NCBI GenBank assembly: GCA_003049465.1
Contig: PYSS01000009.1
Coordinates: forward strand, 469,814-533,813
Source: Magnaporthiopsis rhizophila
Taxonomy: Eukaryota; Ascomycota; Sordariomycetes; Magnaporthales; Magnaporthaceae
Reading direction: 5' to 3'
Length of the DNA: 64,000 nt
Each line of letters opens with the position of its first letter. The first letter of the stretch is position 1. The position numbers and the translations under genes were made by a program. Shown in pieces: positions 1 through 8,376 of this stretch. The notes below the pieces were generated by a model, which saw only the letters and a program-made list of their open reading frames with translations, searched no databases and was not told the origin of the DNA.

Positions 1-948
1 TCGGGCGTGGCCGGCGGCTTAGTAGCCTACGCCATCGGCGCCCATCTCGACGGCGCCCTGGGCTGGCGCGCCTGGCGCTGGATCGTGGTCGTCAACGGCG
101 TGCCCACCATCCTGACGGGCCTCGCCGTGCCGCTCCTGCTGCCCAACTCGCCCGCCACCGCGTCGTTCCTCACGCCCGCAGAGAAGGAGACGCTGGCGCT
201 CATGCGGCAGCGCGAGCTGGGGGGCGGTCGCCGCGCGCGCAACGCCGACGAGCTCGACTGGCGCGACGTGCGCGACGGGTTCCGGGACCCGACGCTGTGG
301 CTCTTCTGCGTGGTGCAGTACTGCGTCAACAACATGCTCTACTCCTTCTCCGTCTTCCTACCCACAATCATCCACGGCCTGGGCACGTGGGATGGCGCCG
401 CGGCGCAGGCGCTGACGGCGCCCGTGTACGCCGCCGGCGCGGCCACGTACCTCGTCAACGCGCGCCTGAGCGACCGCACGCAGCGCCGCGGCGTCTTCGC
501 CATGGGCGCCATGACGACGTCCATCGCCGGGTACGGCCTGCTGGTGGCCAACGCGGGCACGGCGACGTCGTATGCCGGATGCTTCCTCGTGTCCATGGGC
601 CTGTACAGCGTCGGCGGCATCATGCTGGCATGGGTCATGGTTAACAACCCGCGCTACGGGAAGAGGGCCATCACGTCGGGCATGCAGCTGACGGTGGGAA
701 ACGCGGCTGGCGTGGCGTCGTCGTACATGTTCGAGAGCAGGTATGCGCCTAGGTTTTACCCCGGGTACGGCGCTACCATCGGGCTGCTGGTGCTGGGGCT
801 GGCGTGCATCGTGGCGCTGTATTGTGTTTTTAGGTGGGAGAATAGGAGGCGCGCGAGGGGGGAGCTGGATTGGAGAGTTGAGGGGAAGACGGAGGAGGAG
901 GTCATGGAACTGGGGGAGAGGAGTCCTTATTTTCGGTTTACCGTGTAG
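1..948 (+). CDS. MFS transporter, C-terminal part (Dal5/Tna1-like anion:cation symporter)
   Basis: The frame is open from the left edge of the window, so the gene starts upstream and only about 315 C-terminal residues are present. The first codons in frame are not ATG. The protein reads like the second half of a fungal allantoate/nicotinate-type permease. It has a cytosolic loop rich in charged residues (about residues 60-90), hydrophobic segments from WLFCVVQYCVNNM onward, a YLVNARLSDRTQRR loop and a final VALYCVFRWENRRR helix-plus-tail. The family takes up small organic anions across the plasma membrane; the substrate cannot be read from sequence. It ends with TAG at 946-948. The next gene is on the opposite strand and converges on it. 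No intron is visible in this part. Confidence 0.85.
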   Translation, partial: SGVAGGLVAYAIGAHLDGALGWRAWRWIVVVNGVPTILTGLAVPLLLPNSPATASFLTPAEKETLALMRQRELGGGRRARNADELDWRDVRDGFRDPTLWLFCVVQYCVNNMLYSFSVFLPTIIHGLGTWDGAAAQALTAPVYAAGAATYLVNARLSDRTQRRGVFAMGAMTTSIAGYGLLVANAGTATSYAGCFLVSMGLYSVGGIMLAWVMVNNPRYGKRAITSGMQLTVGNAAGVASSYMFESRYAPRFYPGYGATIGLLVLGLACIVALYCVFRWENRRRARGELDWRVEGKTEEEVMELGERSPYFRFTV

Positions 949-1060
949 GTGAAGAGCAGAGAGGAGGCTAGGGTGGGCGAGGACGTTCGTTTGTGGTCTT
1001 TATTTAGGCCCAGGATGTAGGCGATACAAAAGATCCCTTGGCCCTGCCCGGACTGCCGGC

Positions 1061-1177
1061 TCAGTGGGTAAACCTAAAGTCCAGCCCCTTGTTGCCCCTG
1101 TCGCTCTTGGCCATGAGATACGCGGCCTTCTCGTCCATCGCCAGGCCGTCCCAGGCGCGCTCACGCGTGCGGTTGCG
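1061..1177 (-). other. Conserved MFS C-terminal tail lying beyond the in-frame stop
   Basis: There are 38 sense codons in the same frame as the last exon of the MFS gene, ending at TGA 1061-1063. The encoded residues (ending GNKGLDFRF-TH) are the usual cytosolic tail of this family. The premature TGA therefore looks recent, or it is read through or miscalled. Confidence 0.75.
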
Positions 1178-3389
1178 TCACATGTAGCATGCCTTTGTGC
1201 CAACTAGCAGAACAATGTTCCAGGTGACGAGGCCGAGCAGGACGCGGTTGCCGCGGCGGTAGAGCGGCGCGTCATCGGCGCGGTAAATGTTGGAGCCGAG
1301 GATGGTGCAGGCTTGGGTGAACTGATGTGGTTTTCGTGTGAGTTTGTAGGTATGCAGGATAATAAAGCTGAGGAGGAGGGGCATGGTCTCAAATACCATG
1401 TTGTACATTGCCGCCGACACGGTCCTCGTCCGCACCGAGCTGCTGTTGCGCGACACGAGATTGACGGTCAAGGGGTGAGCTGGTTAGTCTAAAGGTTAGC
1501 AGACGGACCCGGTAACGCACAAGCACTCCACGCAAACTCACCCATCGGTTTGCTCAGCATGGCCGTGATGATGCCCCACACCTGCCACCTGTCGGTGGTG
1601 GCGCCGCTGCGGACGGCGAGCCAGATGAGCGGCGGCATGACCCAGACCTGCGAGAACACCGCCGGCAGCAGCACCTGGCCTTTCCGCTCGGAAAAGTACA
1701 TGAGAATCACGGTGGTGAGGGCGGCGATGACCCGGTTCGGGATGGTGAGCAGGTTTGTCTCGAACACGGTGAAGCTCATGCCGCGCAGGTTGAGCGTCAT
1801 GTACTGCACGACGGGGACGAAGGCGATCATCGCTGTCAGGGCGTAGAGATAGAGCGGCCTAGGTGGGCGGACGTAGATGGTTCGCCAAGCGGTTAGCTGT
1901 TGCTGCTGACGAGAGCTTTTTTTGACGCAGGAGAAGGAACTGCCAACCCACCAGAGATCAAATTCGCAGAGGCATTTCCACAGCAGCTTGGGGGTGACGG
2001 GCTGGCGGTTGTGCATGGAGCCCTTGTTTGGGTCGTCTCGGATGATGCGGTTCACCATAATCTCCTCCTCCCTATGTATAATAAAGCCTGTCAGTAAAAC
2101 CAAACCAAAAAAGCAGCCTAGCTAATAACACGTACCGCTCTGTAAACCAGCCGGCTTTGCCCCTGAGGTTGCCAGCCGTTTCGGTCGGGCCGGCCGGCAT
2201 CATGACGAAGGAAGCAAGGCCGACGCACAGCGTAATAGCGCCCTCGATGAGGAACAGCCATCTCCATCCTGGCAGGCCGCGCACCCCGCGCATGTGCAGG
2301 ATGCCGTATGCCAGGAAGGACGACATGATGTCGGCGGCAGTCATTGCCAGATAGAAGAAGCCCAGTCGGATGGTCATCTCGTGGTGCTTGTAGAAGTATG
2401 AGAGATACAGGATGATCTGAGCGTGCTTCTTGTTAGCCACAATTTCCCTGACGTCTGCCTCATGGGTATCCCAAGGTAGGTGCAACAACGACGACGGGAC
2501 CATAATAATACATACGTCTGGAATGAAACCGCCCTGGATCAGACCCAGGAGGCTGCGGCAGACCAGGAAGGACGTCCTCCCGCTGAGCCAGAACTGGCAC
2601 ATGGCCGCGATGGACCAGAGCGTGACCTGCGCCGGGATCCAGCGGTTCGGACCAATCCACTTGGACACGAGCTGCGAGGGCAGCTCCGCCATCAGGTAAG
2701 ACAGAGCAAATATGGTGTGGCCCAGGTTGTAGTCTGCAAAGGTGTGAGCAGCTTGTGAGGGAATTCGACAAAAGTGAACCGGGTTTGGCCAAGCACACTC
2801 ACCGTTGGTCGTCAGACCCAGGTCCGTAAGGAGGTCGTCCGAAACGGCGCTGCCGAGGTTCCCGCGGCCTATCCCCAGGGTGAAGAGCATGACGCAGGTC
2901 CAGAGCATGATCCGGACATCCATCTTGCGGATCACGCTCGTCTCTTCACCCCACGTCCACCTCGCCAGAGGGTTGAACCGGTGTATGTTCTCCCTGTTCA
3001 GGGTTAGTACCCATGATCATTTCCAAAAAGCCCCACAAATGACCAAGAGCGAGTCGTGCTTCTCACCAGTCGGGTCTCGGCTGATACCTGGCGGCCAGGT
3101 CCGGATCGTCATAGACGCTGGGCTGGACAGAGCGGCTAGGGCTTAGTATTCAGGAGGATCCTTAGGGGTCGTTTCAACAGCTCGATGTTGGTCTCGTCAC
3201 CTGGGTTGCGATGGCGTCTGGGTCGAGCTTATTCCCATTTTCCCACCCAAATTTCCTGTCGTCCGCTGTGCGTTCCCCTAGCAGCGGTGTGTCGGCGATA
3301 GTACTCTTCTGCTCGTCCGTCTCCGAGGTAGAGCCCTCGCCGCGAGATGGCAGGGGCTCCTTGATGGGGGCAGCAGACTTGGCTGGCAT
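1178..3389 (-). CDS. MFS transporter (Dal5/Tna1-like), nine exons, premature stop before the C-terminal tail
   Basis: Exons read right to left: 3389-3201, 3122-3067, 2993-2803, 2733-2516, 2416-2136, 2071-1952, 1858-1542, 1479-1397 and 1321-1178. All junctions are GT...AG and keep frame, giving 532 residues. Family hallmarks are NLGSAVSDDLLTDLGLTT, YNLGHTIFALSYLMAELPSQ, FIPD-IILYLSYFY, GWRWLFLIEG, MVNRIIRDDPNKG and SNIYRADDAPLYRRGNR. The substrate is probably a small carboxylate or amide (family inference). In-frame TGA at 1178-1180 interrupts the conserved end. Beyond it the same frame stays open for 38 codons to TGA at 1061-1063 and still matches the family tail (RNRTRERAWDGL...GNKGLDFRF). 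A TGG-to-TGA change at a conserved Trp is the simplest reading. The transporter core is intact, so a truncated protein may still be made. Confidence 0.8.
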
Positions 3390-4206
3390 GTTTACGGCGG
3401 GGAAACGAAAAACCTGTGTTCCAACGGGTCAGAACAGGAGACTGCCAAAGTGACTGGGTTGGTATTTGTCAGAGGCCGCGCGGTAGGTAGATGGACGGTG
3501 GTTCCAGATGCACACAAGGAGATCTGTCGCGATTGCCTTGGCCAGGGGAAGATACGCAGATGCGATGGCATTCGGCGTTGGAGCAACTAGACGGCAGGAA
3601 GGTTCTTTTTGAAGGGCCACCGGCGGTACGCCTGGCGCAGATAATACGACTAAACACTAAACAAGGCTCAGCAGCACCAAAACAAACAGGAAATGAATGA
3701 TACACCCGTCCGGGGTCATGAACGTTGGCTACCCGGCGAACACTCCATAGCCACCACGACCAACAGCGTCGTATTGGCCTCGAGATTAGATGAGCTCAAC
3801 GAACCCCGCAATCGCTCGAACTGTTTGGGGAAATCATAGCGATAATGATCCTGGAAGGGTGTACTCTGGGTGCTCCCCTACCATCTTTTCCATAAATCTT
3901 CCCGAACACATCGGCGGCGTGGTCATATTTCGACAGTTGGTTGCTGTCAGGCCCGGTTCCATCGACAAGGATAAAAAAGGGCCCCCAAGCGGCGGCAGTT
4001 GCAATTGGGGGAGCGGTTCGGCAATATGTGCGGATCCAGATCAGCGTGAAAGGATATTGAACGACTGGTAAACCCTGTGTGGCTGGTGCCGCCGGCGACC
4101 TGGGCGGTGGAAGGGGAGCCGTGGCCGCGGGCATGACTGGGGAGGGGGGCTGTTTCCATCAACCTTCCCCACTTCTCAAGTCCAATCTCGCGGGTCGGGC
4201 TCAAAG
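3390..4206. other. Intergenic region, MFS promoter side
   Basis: No coding stretch is convincing on either strand. It should hold the promoter of the minus-strand MFS gene and the 3' flank of MED18. Several overlapping short open frames have no domain signal or supporting splice sites. Confidence 0.5.
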
Positions 4207-5275
4207 TCAACCTCTGAGCCTTTGCGCCATAGGCATCGGTGCGGGGAGGTTGTTTATGGGCTGCGAGATGCGCGTGTCGTGGACACGCCTGTCGACAATC
4301 TTGAAGTCGAACACGCCCGCTAGCTTGTCGCGCATGGCGTAGAGGTCATCCTGCGCCTTCTTGATCTTGTCGGGCGCGTTGTCCTCGAGCACCGTCGTGC
4401 GCACAAACAGCATCCATGTGCCCGACGCGTCCAGCAGCCGCAGAGACGACCAGGCTGGGAGCACGGCGCCGCCAAGTGGCTGCGCCGGCCCCTCGGCGGC
4501 GCCAGCGGGAGGCATGTGGTAATAGCGCACCAGGCTGATCTCGACACCGTCAACGAAGTAGCTGACCGACTCCTCGATGGCCTCGCTCTTGAGCCTGCCA
4601 ACACCAGCGAAAGGATTATCAGTCTGTTGAATGCTTCGACAGAATGTTGAAAAAGGAAGAAAAAAAAAAAAAAAAAAAAACTTGGAAGATATAGAATAAA
4701 GGCAAACCTGTGGTTATTGTCCTTCACAATGGCGATCAGGTTCTTCTGGTCGGTTATCTCTATTTTCTTCCGGCTGATGACGGGCTGGTTCTCTGTCGGT
4801 TTGGGGAAGTCGGTCCATCTTAGAGTACCGCTCGCCTTGTTCAGCTCGCTAGAAGAGCGGGGCAATACCGGATGAGTCAGTCGCTTAGATCCAGCGGCAC
4901 ATACAGGGATATAAGGTAGTGGTGAGAGAGGGCGACTCACGCGTCAGGTCCCTCGGTTGGCATTGTCGGCATTTGGCCTTCAGGAGCAAAGTCCCGGTCC
5001 CTGAAGACCTCGTACCGCAGCTGCAGCACGTGCGAGATCTTCTGGAGGACCTGATGGAGGCCGGACCAGAGGGCCATCTGCTGCTGCTGCGTCCTGGCCG
5101 AGGTCGGGATGGAGCGCGTGACGTTGAAGCCCTTTGGAGGCAGCGGGCCGGCGAAGAACAGGACACGGTGCAGGCTCTCCCAGCCGTTCATGTTGGCGAG
5201 GCCGTGCAGCACCGCCGAGGCCCGCTCGAAGTCGGCGCCATCTTTGACGAAGCTGGTGAGAAAGAGCTCCTGCAT
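4207..5275 (-). CDS. MED18: Mediator of RNA polymerase II transcription subunit 18
   Basis: Three exons (5275-4941, 4848-4708, 4594-4207) give 287 residues in one frame. The start MQELFLTSFVKD matches the conserved start of fungal Med18/Srb5 (M-x-ELFLT). It is followed by a WESLHRVLFF block, LRYEVFRDRDF, and a second half with the beta-strand motif YFVDGVEISLVRYYH, as in the Med18 beta-barrel. Med18 sits in the Mediator head with Med20 and contacts RNA polymerase II in the nucleus. An upstream in-frame ATG at 5413 would add 46 low-complexity residues; I prefer 5275 because family members begin there. The second intron carries a run of about 30 T on the gene's sense strand (A on plus) at 4650-4680. 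Confidence 0.88.
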
Positions 5276-5810
5276 TGCGAGAGTGCTGCGTGGTGCCGGT
5301 GCCTGCTGCCGAGAGTCGTTTCCTGAGAGCGGCTGTGGAGATTGACGGCGAGACTTTGGTTTGCATCTCGCCGCTGCTGTCACACGTGATATGTGGGACC
5401 AGTGTGGGACCACACCAACCCCAGCGAGCGGACAAGCAGTTGTTGGAACATAGCAAAACAGAAAGCGAACCTAAGCGTTGAAACTCAACTTTTGATCCAT
5501 TTATTGCTGATTTGCACCTTGCGCAGAGAGTTAAGGATGGGCGAAGGAATGGTTGTTTCTGTGTCTCGTGAACAAAGAGACAGCCCGGCTTTTCTCCAGG
5601 AACACAACTGCCGGCCTCGGCCTCGGCCTCAATGTAGGCAGGTTGTCAGACTGAGACAGTAACGCTACACTGTCAGCTACAAAGGAGGGTGCCACGTGAA
5701 CAGAAGCTCGGCGTTTGTCAGGCTCTTGATGAGTTCCTCTGCTTGTTTTCTGTTGCCATGGCATTGGCCAATAACGAGGTGCCAAAGAGCTCGCTCAAAA
5801 AGCATAATTA

Positions 5811-5981
5811 ATGCTCGCTCTCAAGAGCCTCTCCGTCGCCGTCGCGGCCGCCACCGGCCGGGCCGATCTGGCAATCAGTGAGGCCGAACACCGCATCATC
5901 AAGTGGACCGATATCGCCCACTACGTCATCTTCACCGCCCACGGCGAGCCCGAGGGCGGCATTCAACGAGGTCGAGACTAA
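5811..5981 (+). CDS. Possible small secreted protein or relic, 56 residues
   Basis: ATG at 5811 opens a 56-residue frame. It begins with a weak secretion-signal-like segment (MLALKSLSVAVAAATGRA) followed by EHRIIKWTDIAHYVIFTAHG. Codon use is GC-rich at third positions, unlike the flanks. Immediately downstream, other frames encode a cysteine-rich stretch (GTCPPC, ACYCHENSRDVFCS at about 6015-6110), so this may be the broken start of a longer cysteine-rich secreted protein, or one with an unrecognised intron. I do not recognise the family. Confidence 0.25.
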   Translation: MLALKSLSVAVAAATGRADLAISEAEHRIIKWTDIAHYVIFTAHGEPEGGIQRGRD

Positions 5982-6395
5982 TGCGGTGTCCGCCCTGGAC
6001 CGGGTCAGATGCGACAGCAGGGACATGCCCGCCTTGTCCATCTGTGGCTCCCTCATCAGCCACCTACGCGGAAGGGGCGGCCTGCTACTGTCATGAGAAC
6101 TCCCGCGACGTCTTCTGCTCGGTATCGCAGACAACGAGTCGCCGCAGAGTCATGGTCTCCAGGGTATGATGCCGCAAAGGGACGGGACCCACGTACATTC
6201 ATTTATTGGTTACAGTAATACTCAAAGTATAAGCTATAGCATGTAAAACAATAATATTTACCTTTTTGAATGATCTCAAGCATGTAGGGTTCGAGTAGAA
6301 CATTAGCGAAGATTTACAGTATCAAGACCCCCCCGGTCCCGTTACAAAGCCCCGGCCGGCCTCGCTCGGCCTCGGCCGGTATGCAGGCGCCGCTG
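5982..6395. other. Intergenic, no convincing gene
   Basis: The first 130 bases contain cysteine codons that may continue the 5811 frame after a break. The remainder becomes AT-rich and then ends in a CCGGCC-rich segment just before the dispersed promoter-like repeat. Nothing else is supported. Confidence 0.4.
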
Positions 6396-6478
6396 GTCGA
6401 GGCCGACAAGTGCTCAGTATCCTTGTAACGCACCTGTATGTATGAAGCCAGAGAGTCTCCTACTCTCACCGTCTCCTA
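6396..6478 (+). repeat. Dispersed promoter-like repeat, copy A, left part
   Basis: It matches 7556-7635, the region upstream of the repeat-peptide gene. Shared blocks include GAGGCCGACAAGTGCTCA, ACGCACC, AGAGAGTCT and TACTCTCA. It is cut at TA (6477-6478) by a short inverted-repeat element and resumes at 6653. No repeat-peptide coding sequence follows it. Confidence 0.7.
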
Positions 6479-6652
6479 CTGCTTTAACTCGAAAACATGG
6501 GAGGTGGTCTAACTGTTTTGGGAGTGCCTTGATACCACGCTGCTAGCAAAAGGTTTTCGCAAAACCCCCCGACCACGAGCTTTTTGGCGATTCCACCAAT
6601 GCCGTTGCATTTAGCTAGTCAGACCATCTCTCATGTTTTCGAGTTGAAGCGG
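6479..6652. mobile_element. MITE-like element, 174 bp, with 38-bp terminal inverted repeats and TA target duplication
   Basis: Left end 6479-6516 and the reverse complement of 6615-6652 agree at 31 of 38 positions. The shared core is AACTCGAAAACATG, and six of seven differences are transitions. TA flanks both sides (6477-6478 and 6653-6654), as for Tc1/mariner-type elements. It has no coding capacity, so it would be non-autonomous. The insertion interrupts copy A of the promoter-like repeat. Confidence 0.7.
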
Positions 6653-6725
6653 TACTAACTTTTTTTTTTTTTAAAGAAATAAATCAACTACATGGTCTAC
6701 TGGATGTGGCTCTACTTTGTAATAG
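6653..6725 (+). repeat. Dispersed promoter-like repeat, copy A, right part
   Basis: After the inserted element and a T-rich run, the segment with ATCAACTACATGGTCTACTG followed by CTCTACTTT lines up with 42257-42300 (GGTCTACTGCATTCACCTCT) and with 7665-7690 (AGTCTACTGCATACTCCTCT). This shows the inserted element split a once continuous copy. Confidence 0.55.
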
Positions 6726-7555
6726 TTAATTATGGCGTGATTATCTGACCATTCGGATTATCATTGCACCGGTAATTGGTACCTGCGGCTCTTTGCTAGT
6801 GGTTGCGGATCGTGCCATTTGGTCCAATTGATGGAGTGCTTGTAGAATGTGGATATTAGTCACTCCCAAAGAGTTTCCAACCTTGCGATGCAAACGTATG
6901 TACTACCGAAGTTTCCGAAAAAGTCAGAATTGTACCATTCCTTTTTGGGCTAAGCGATGGCCTCTGGAACAAGACTGAAGACGTGTCGAGCCGACGGTGG
7001 AACCGAGGTGGGCCAGAAAGTCTAAGACGGGCGGGAGTGCTAGTCCTTTTCCGAAAAACTACGGTACTTTCAACTACGGGATGTGGGGATGTGGGGATCC
7101 GGGGTCTGGGGTATGACGCAAATTGATGCCGTCAAGGAGACGGCAACTATAATCAATGCACTACATAATATGGAGTGGCGTGTTCAAAGCCAAAGCTTAT
7201 GTCCCTTAATTACTAATGGTTTCGGTCTAGACCTCGAGACAGGAACGGGCCGATGCATGTGTCTAGCCGGATGTGGCCGCGTGGACGTTTACCCGAAAAG
7301 CCAAAACCGAAGCATGCAAAAGCTCGCCATGACTCCACGCCCCGGTCCAGACCAGAAGCTTGGTTATCCCGGCCTTTCGACGGCAACCAGGGGCTTTGTC
7401 CCGGGGCAGGGTCTAACCGCTTTCTTACAGTAGAAGCCGCGCGTCTATGCCGGGCCAGTGCCGGAAAAATATGTCCATCGCCGGGACTCACGCGGAGAAT
7501 TTATGCTGGTGCGCCTTAGTTGCAGACTCTCCATCGGCCAGCCTCCGCACCGGCC
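6726..7555. other. Intergenic, AT-rich then GC-rich, no gene seen
   Basis: If copy A once drove a gene, its coding part should lie here. I find no signal peptide, no KR/RR spacing and no long supported frame. The last 100 bases are the distal promoter of the repeat-peptide gene. Confidence 0.4.
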
Positions 7556-7690
7556 GAGGCCGACAAGTGCTCAATATCCCTGCAACGCACCCGTATATAT
7601 AGAGCTAGAGAGTCTTCTACTCTCAGCCTCTCCTGCTGGTTCTTTAGGGACAGGTGGCCTACAAAGTCTACTGCATACTCCTCTATTCTC
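7556..7690 (+). promoter_or_regulatory. Promoter and leader of the repeat-peptide gene (repeat copy B)
   Basis: A TATATATA box lies at 7594-7601, about 195 bases before the ATG at 7795. It is followed by CT-rich sequence (TTCTACTCTCAGCCTCTCC) typical of fungal transcription starts. The block is related to 6396-6478/6653-6725 and to 42155-42300. Activity is inferred from position and motifs only. Confidence 0.55.
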
Positions 7691-7794
7691 TCTTGCTTGC
7701 ACTGCCGTTCGAAAAAGTTCTCATCACTATCATCCGTTTTTCCGTCATCTTTACAAAAGCCAATCCTCAAAGACGACACCCCAGGTCTGCCAAC

Positions 7795-8376
7795 ATGTAC
7801 TTCAGCAAGGTCAGCAACCTCCTGCTCCTGGTGGCCGCCGGCGCGGCCCCGGCCATGGCGCTCCCGCTCGACGCTGGACGCGGCAACGAGGGCTCGGCGG
7901 ACCTTGTCGCGCGCCAGCGAGGGGGTCCTATCTATCCCCCGCCGATTAACGGTGGGCTGGTCGAGCGCCGCGGCGGCCCGAAACCGGGCTGTGGGACACA
8001 TGATAAAAATATTGGGTGCCGAGACATCGCTCAAAACGATGCCCCCGGTGGACTGGTCGAGCGCGGCGCGAAACCGAGCCCTGGGACTAATGACCCCAAC
8101 AACCCCCATCACCGCCGGAACACCGATGAACTGGCCAAACGCGCTGGCCCCGGCGCTAGCTGCGGGACTAACAGCCCCAACAATAAGAAATGCCCTCCCA
8201 CCCGCCGGGACACCGATGGACCGGTCGAGCGCCGCAGCGGCGCGAAACCGAGCCCTGGAACCAATGACCCCAACAACCCCCATCACCGCCGGAACACCGA
8301 TGAACTGGCCAAGCGCGCTGGCCCCGGCGCTAGCTGCGGGACTAACAGCCCCAACAATAAGAAGTGCCCCCCCTAA
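7795..8376 (+). CDS. Secreted Kex2-processed repeat peptide precursor (KEP / RiPP-like)
   Basis: A 193-residue protein with no intron. Residues 1-22 form a signal peptide (hydrophobic LLLLVAAGAAPAMA). The rest is short repeated peptides separated by dibasic sites: RR at 58-59, 107-108, 137-138, 146-147 and 165-166; KR at 115-116 and 173-174, preceded by spacers such as NTDELA and DTDGPVE. Cleavage would release AGPGASCGTNSPNNKKCPP (residues 175-193, and again at 117-135 with one extra T), GAKPSPGTNDPNNPHH (twice, once with an extra N-terminal S) and a Cys-bearing variant with PGCGTHDKNIGC (64-75). Cys cores have two cysteines that could close a 10-12-residue ring. This architecture matches fungal KEP proteins and dikaritin-type precursors, but cores lack the Tyr/Trp used by ustiloxin-like pathways, and no DUF3328 or tyrosinase gene is in the window. 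It is not a recognisable alpha-pheromone (no WC...CW core). An upstream in-frame ATG at 7654 is rejected because the signal peptide starts at 7795. Confidence 0.85.
   Translation: MYFSKVSNLLLLVAAGAAPAMALPLDAGRGNEGSADLVARQRGGPIYPPPINGGLVERRGGPKPGCGTHDKNIGCRDIAQNDAPGGLVERGAKPSPGTNDPNNPHHRRNTDELAKRAGPGASCGTNSPNNKKCPPTRRDTDGPVERRSGAKPSPGTNDPNNPHHRRNTDELAKRAGPGASCGTNSPNNKKCPP
8064..8199 (+). repeat. Direct repeat unit 1 in the repeat-peptide gene
   Basis: 136 bp, repeated at 8238-8373 with five differences, all synonymous (GGG/GGA, ACT/ACC, AAA/AAG twice, CCT/CCC). It encodes one Pro-type core, the NTDELAKR spacer and one Cys-type core. Confidence 0.95.
8238..8373 (+). repeat. Direct repeat unit 2 in the repeat-peptide gene
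   Basis: Second copy of the 136-bp unit, offset 174 bp from the first. The 38-bp spacer between units codes for a TRRDTDGPVERRSG-like linker with two extra RR sites. Confidence 0.95.

Noticed and set aside
7795..8376. Alpha-factor pheromone precursor
   Set aside because: The Kex2 layout fits, but the cores lack the W-C...C-W decapeptide pattern of filamentous ascomycete pheromones.
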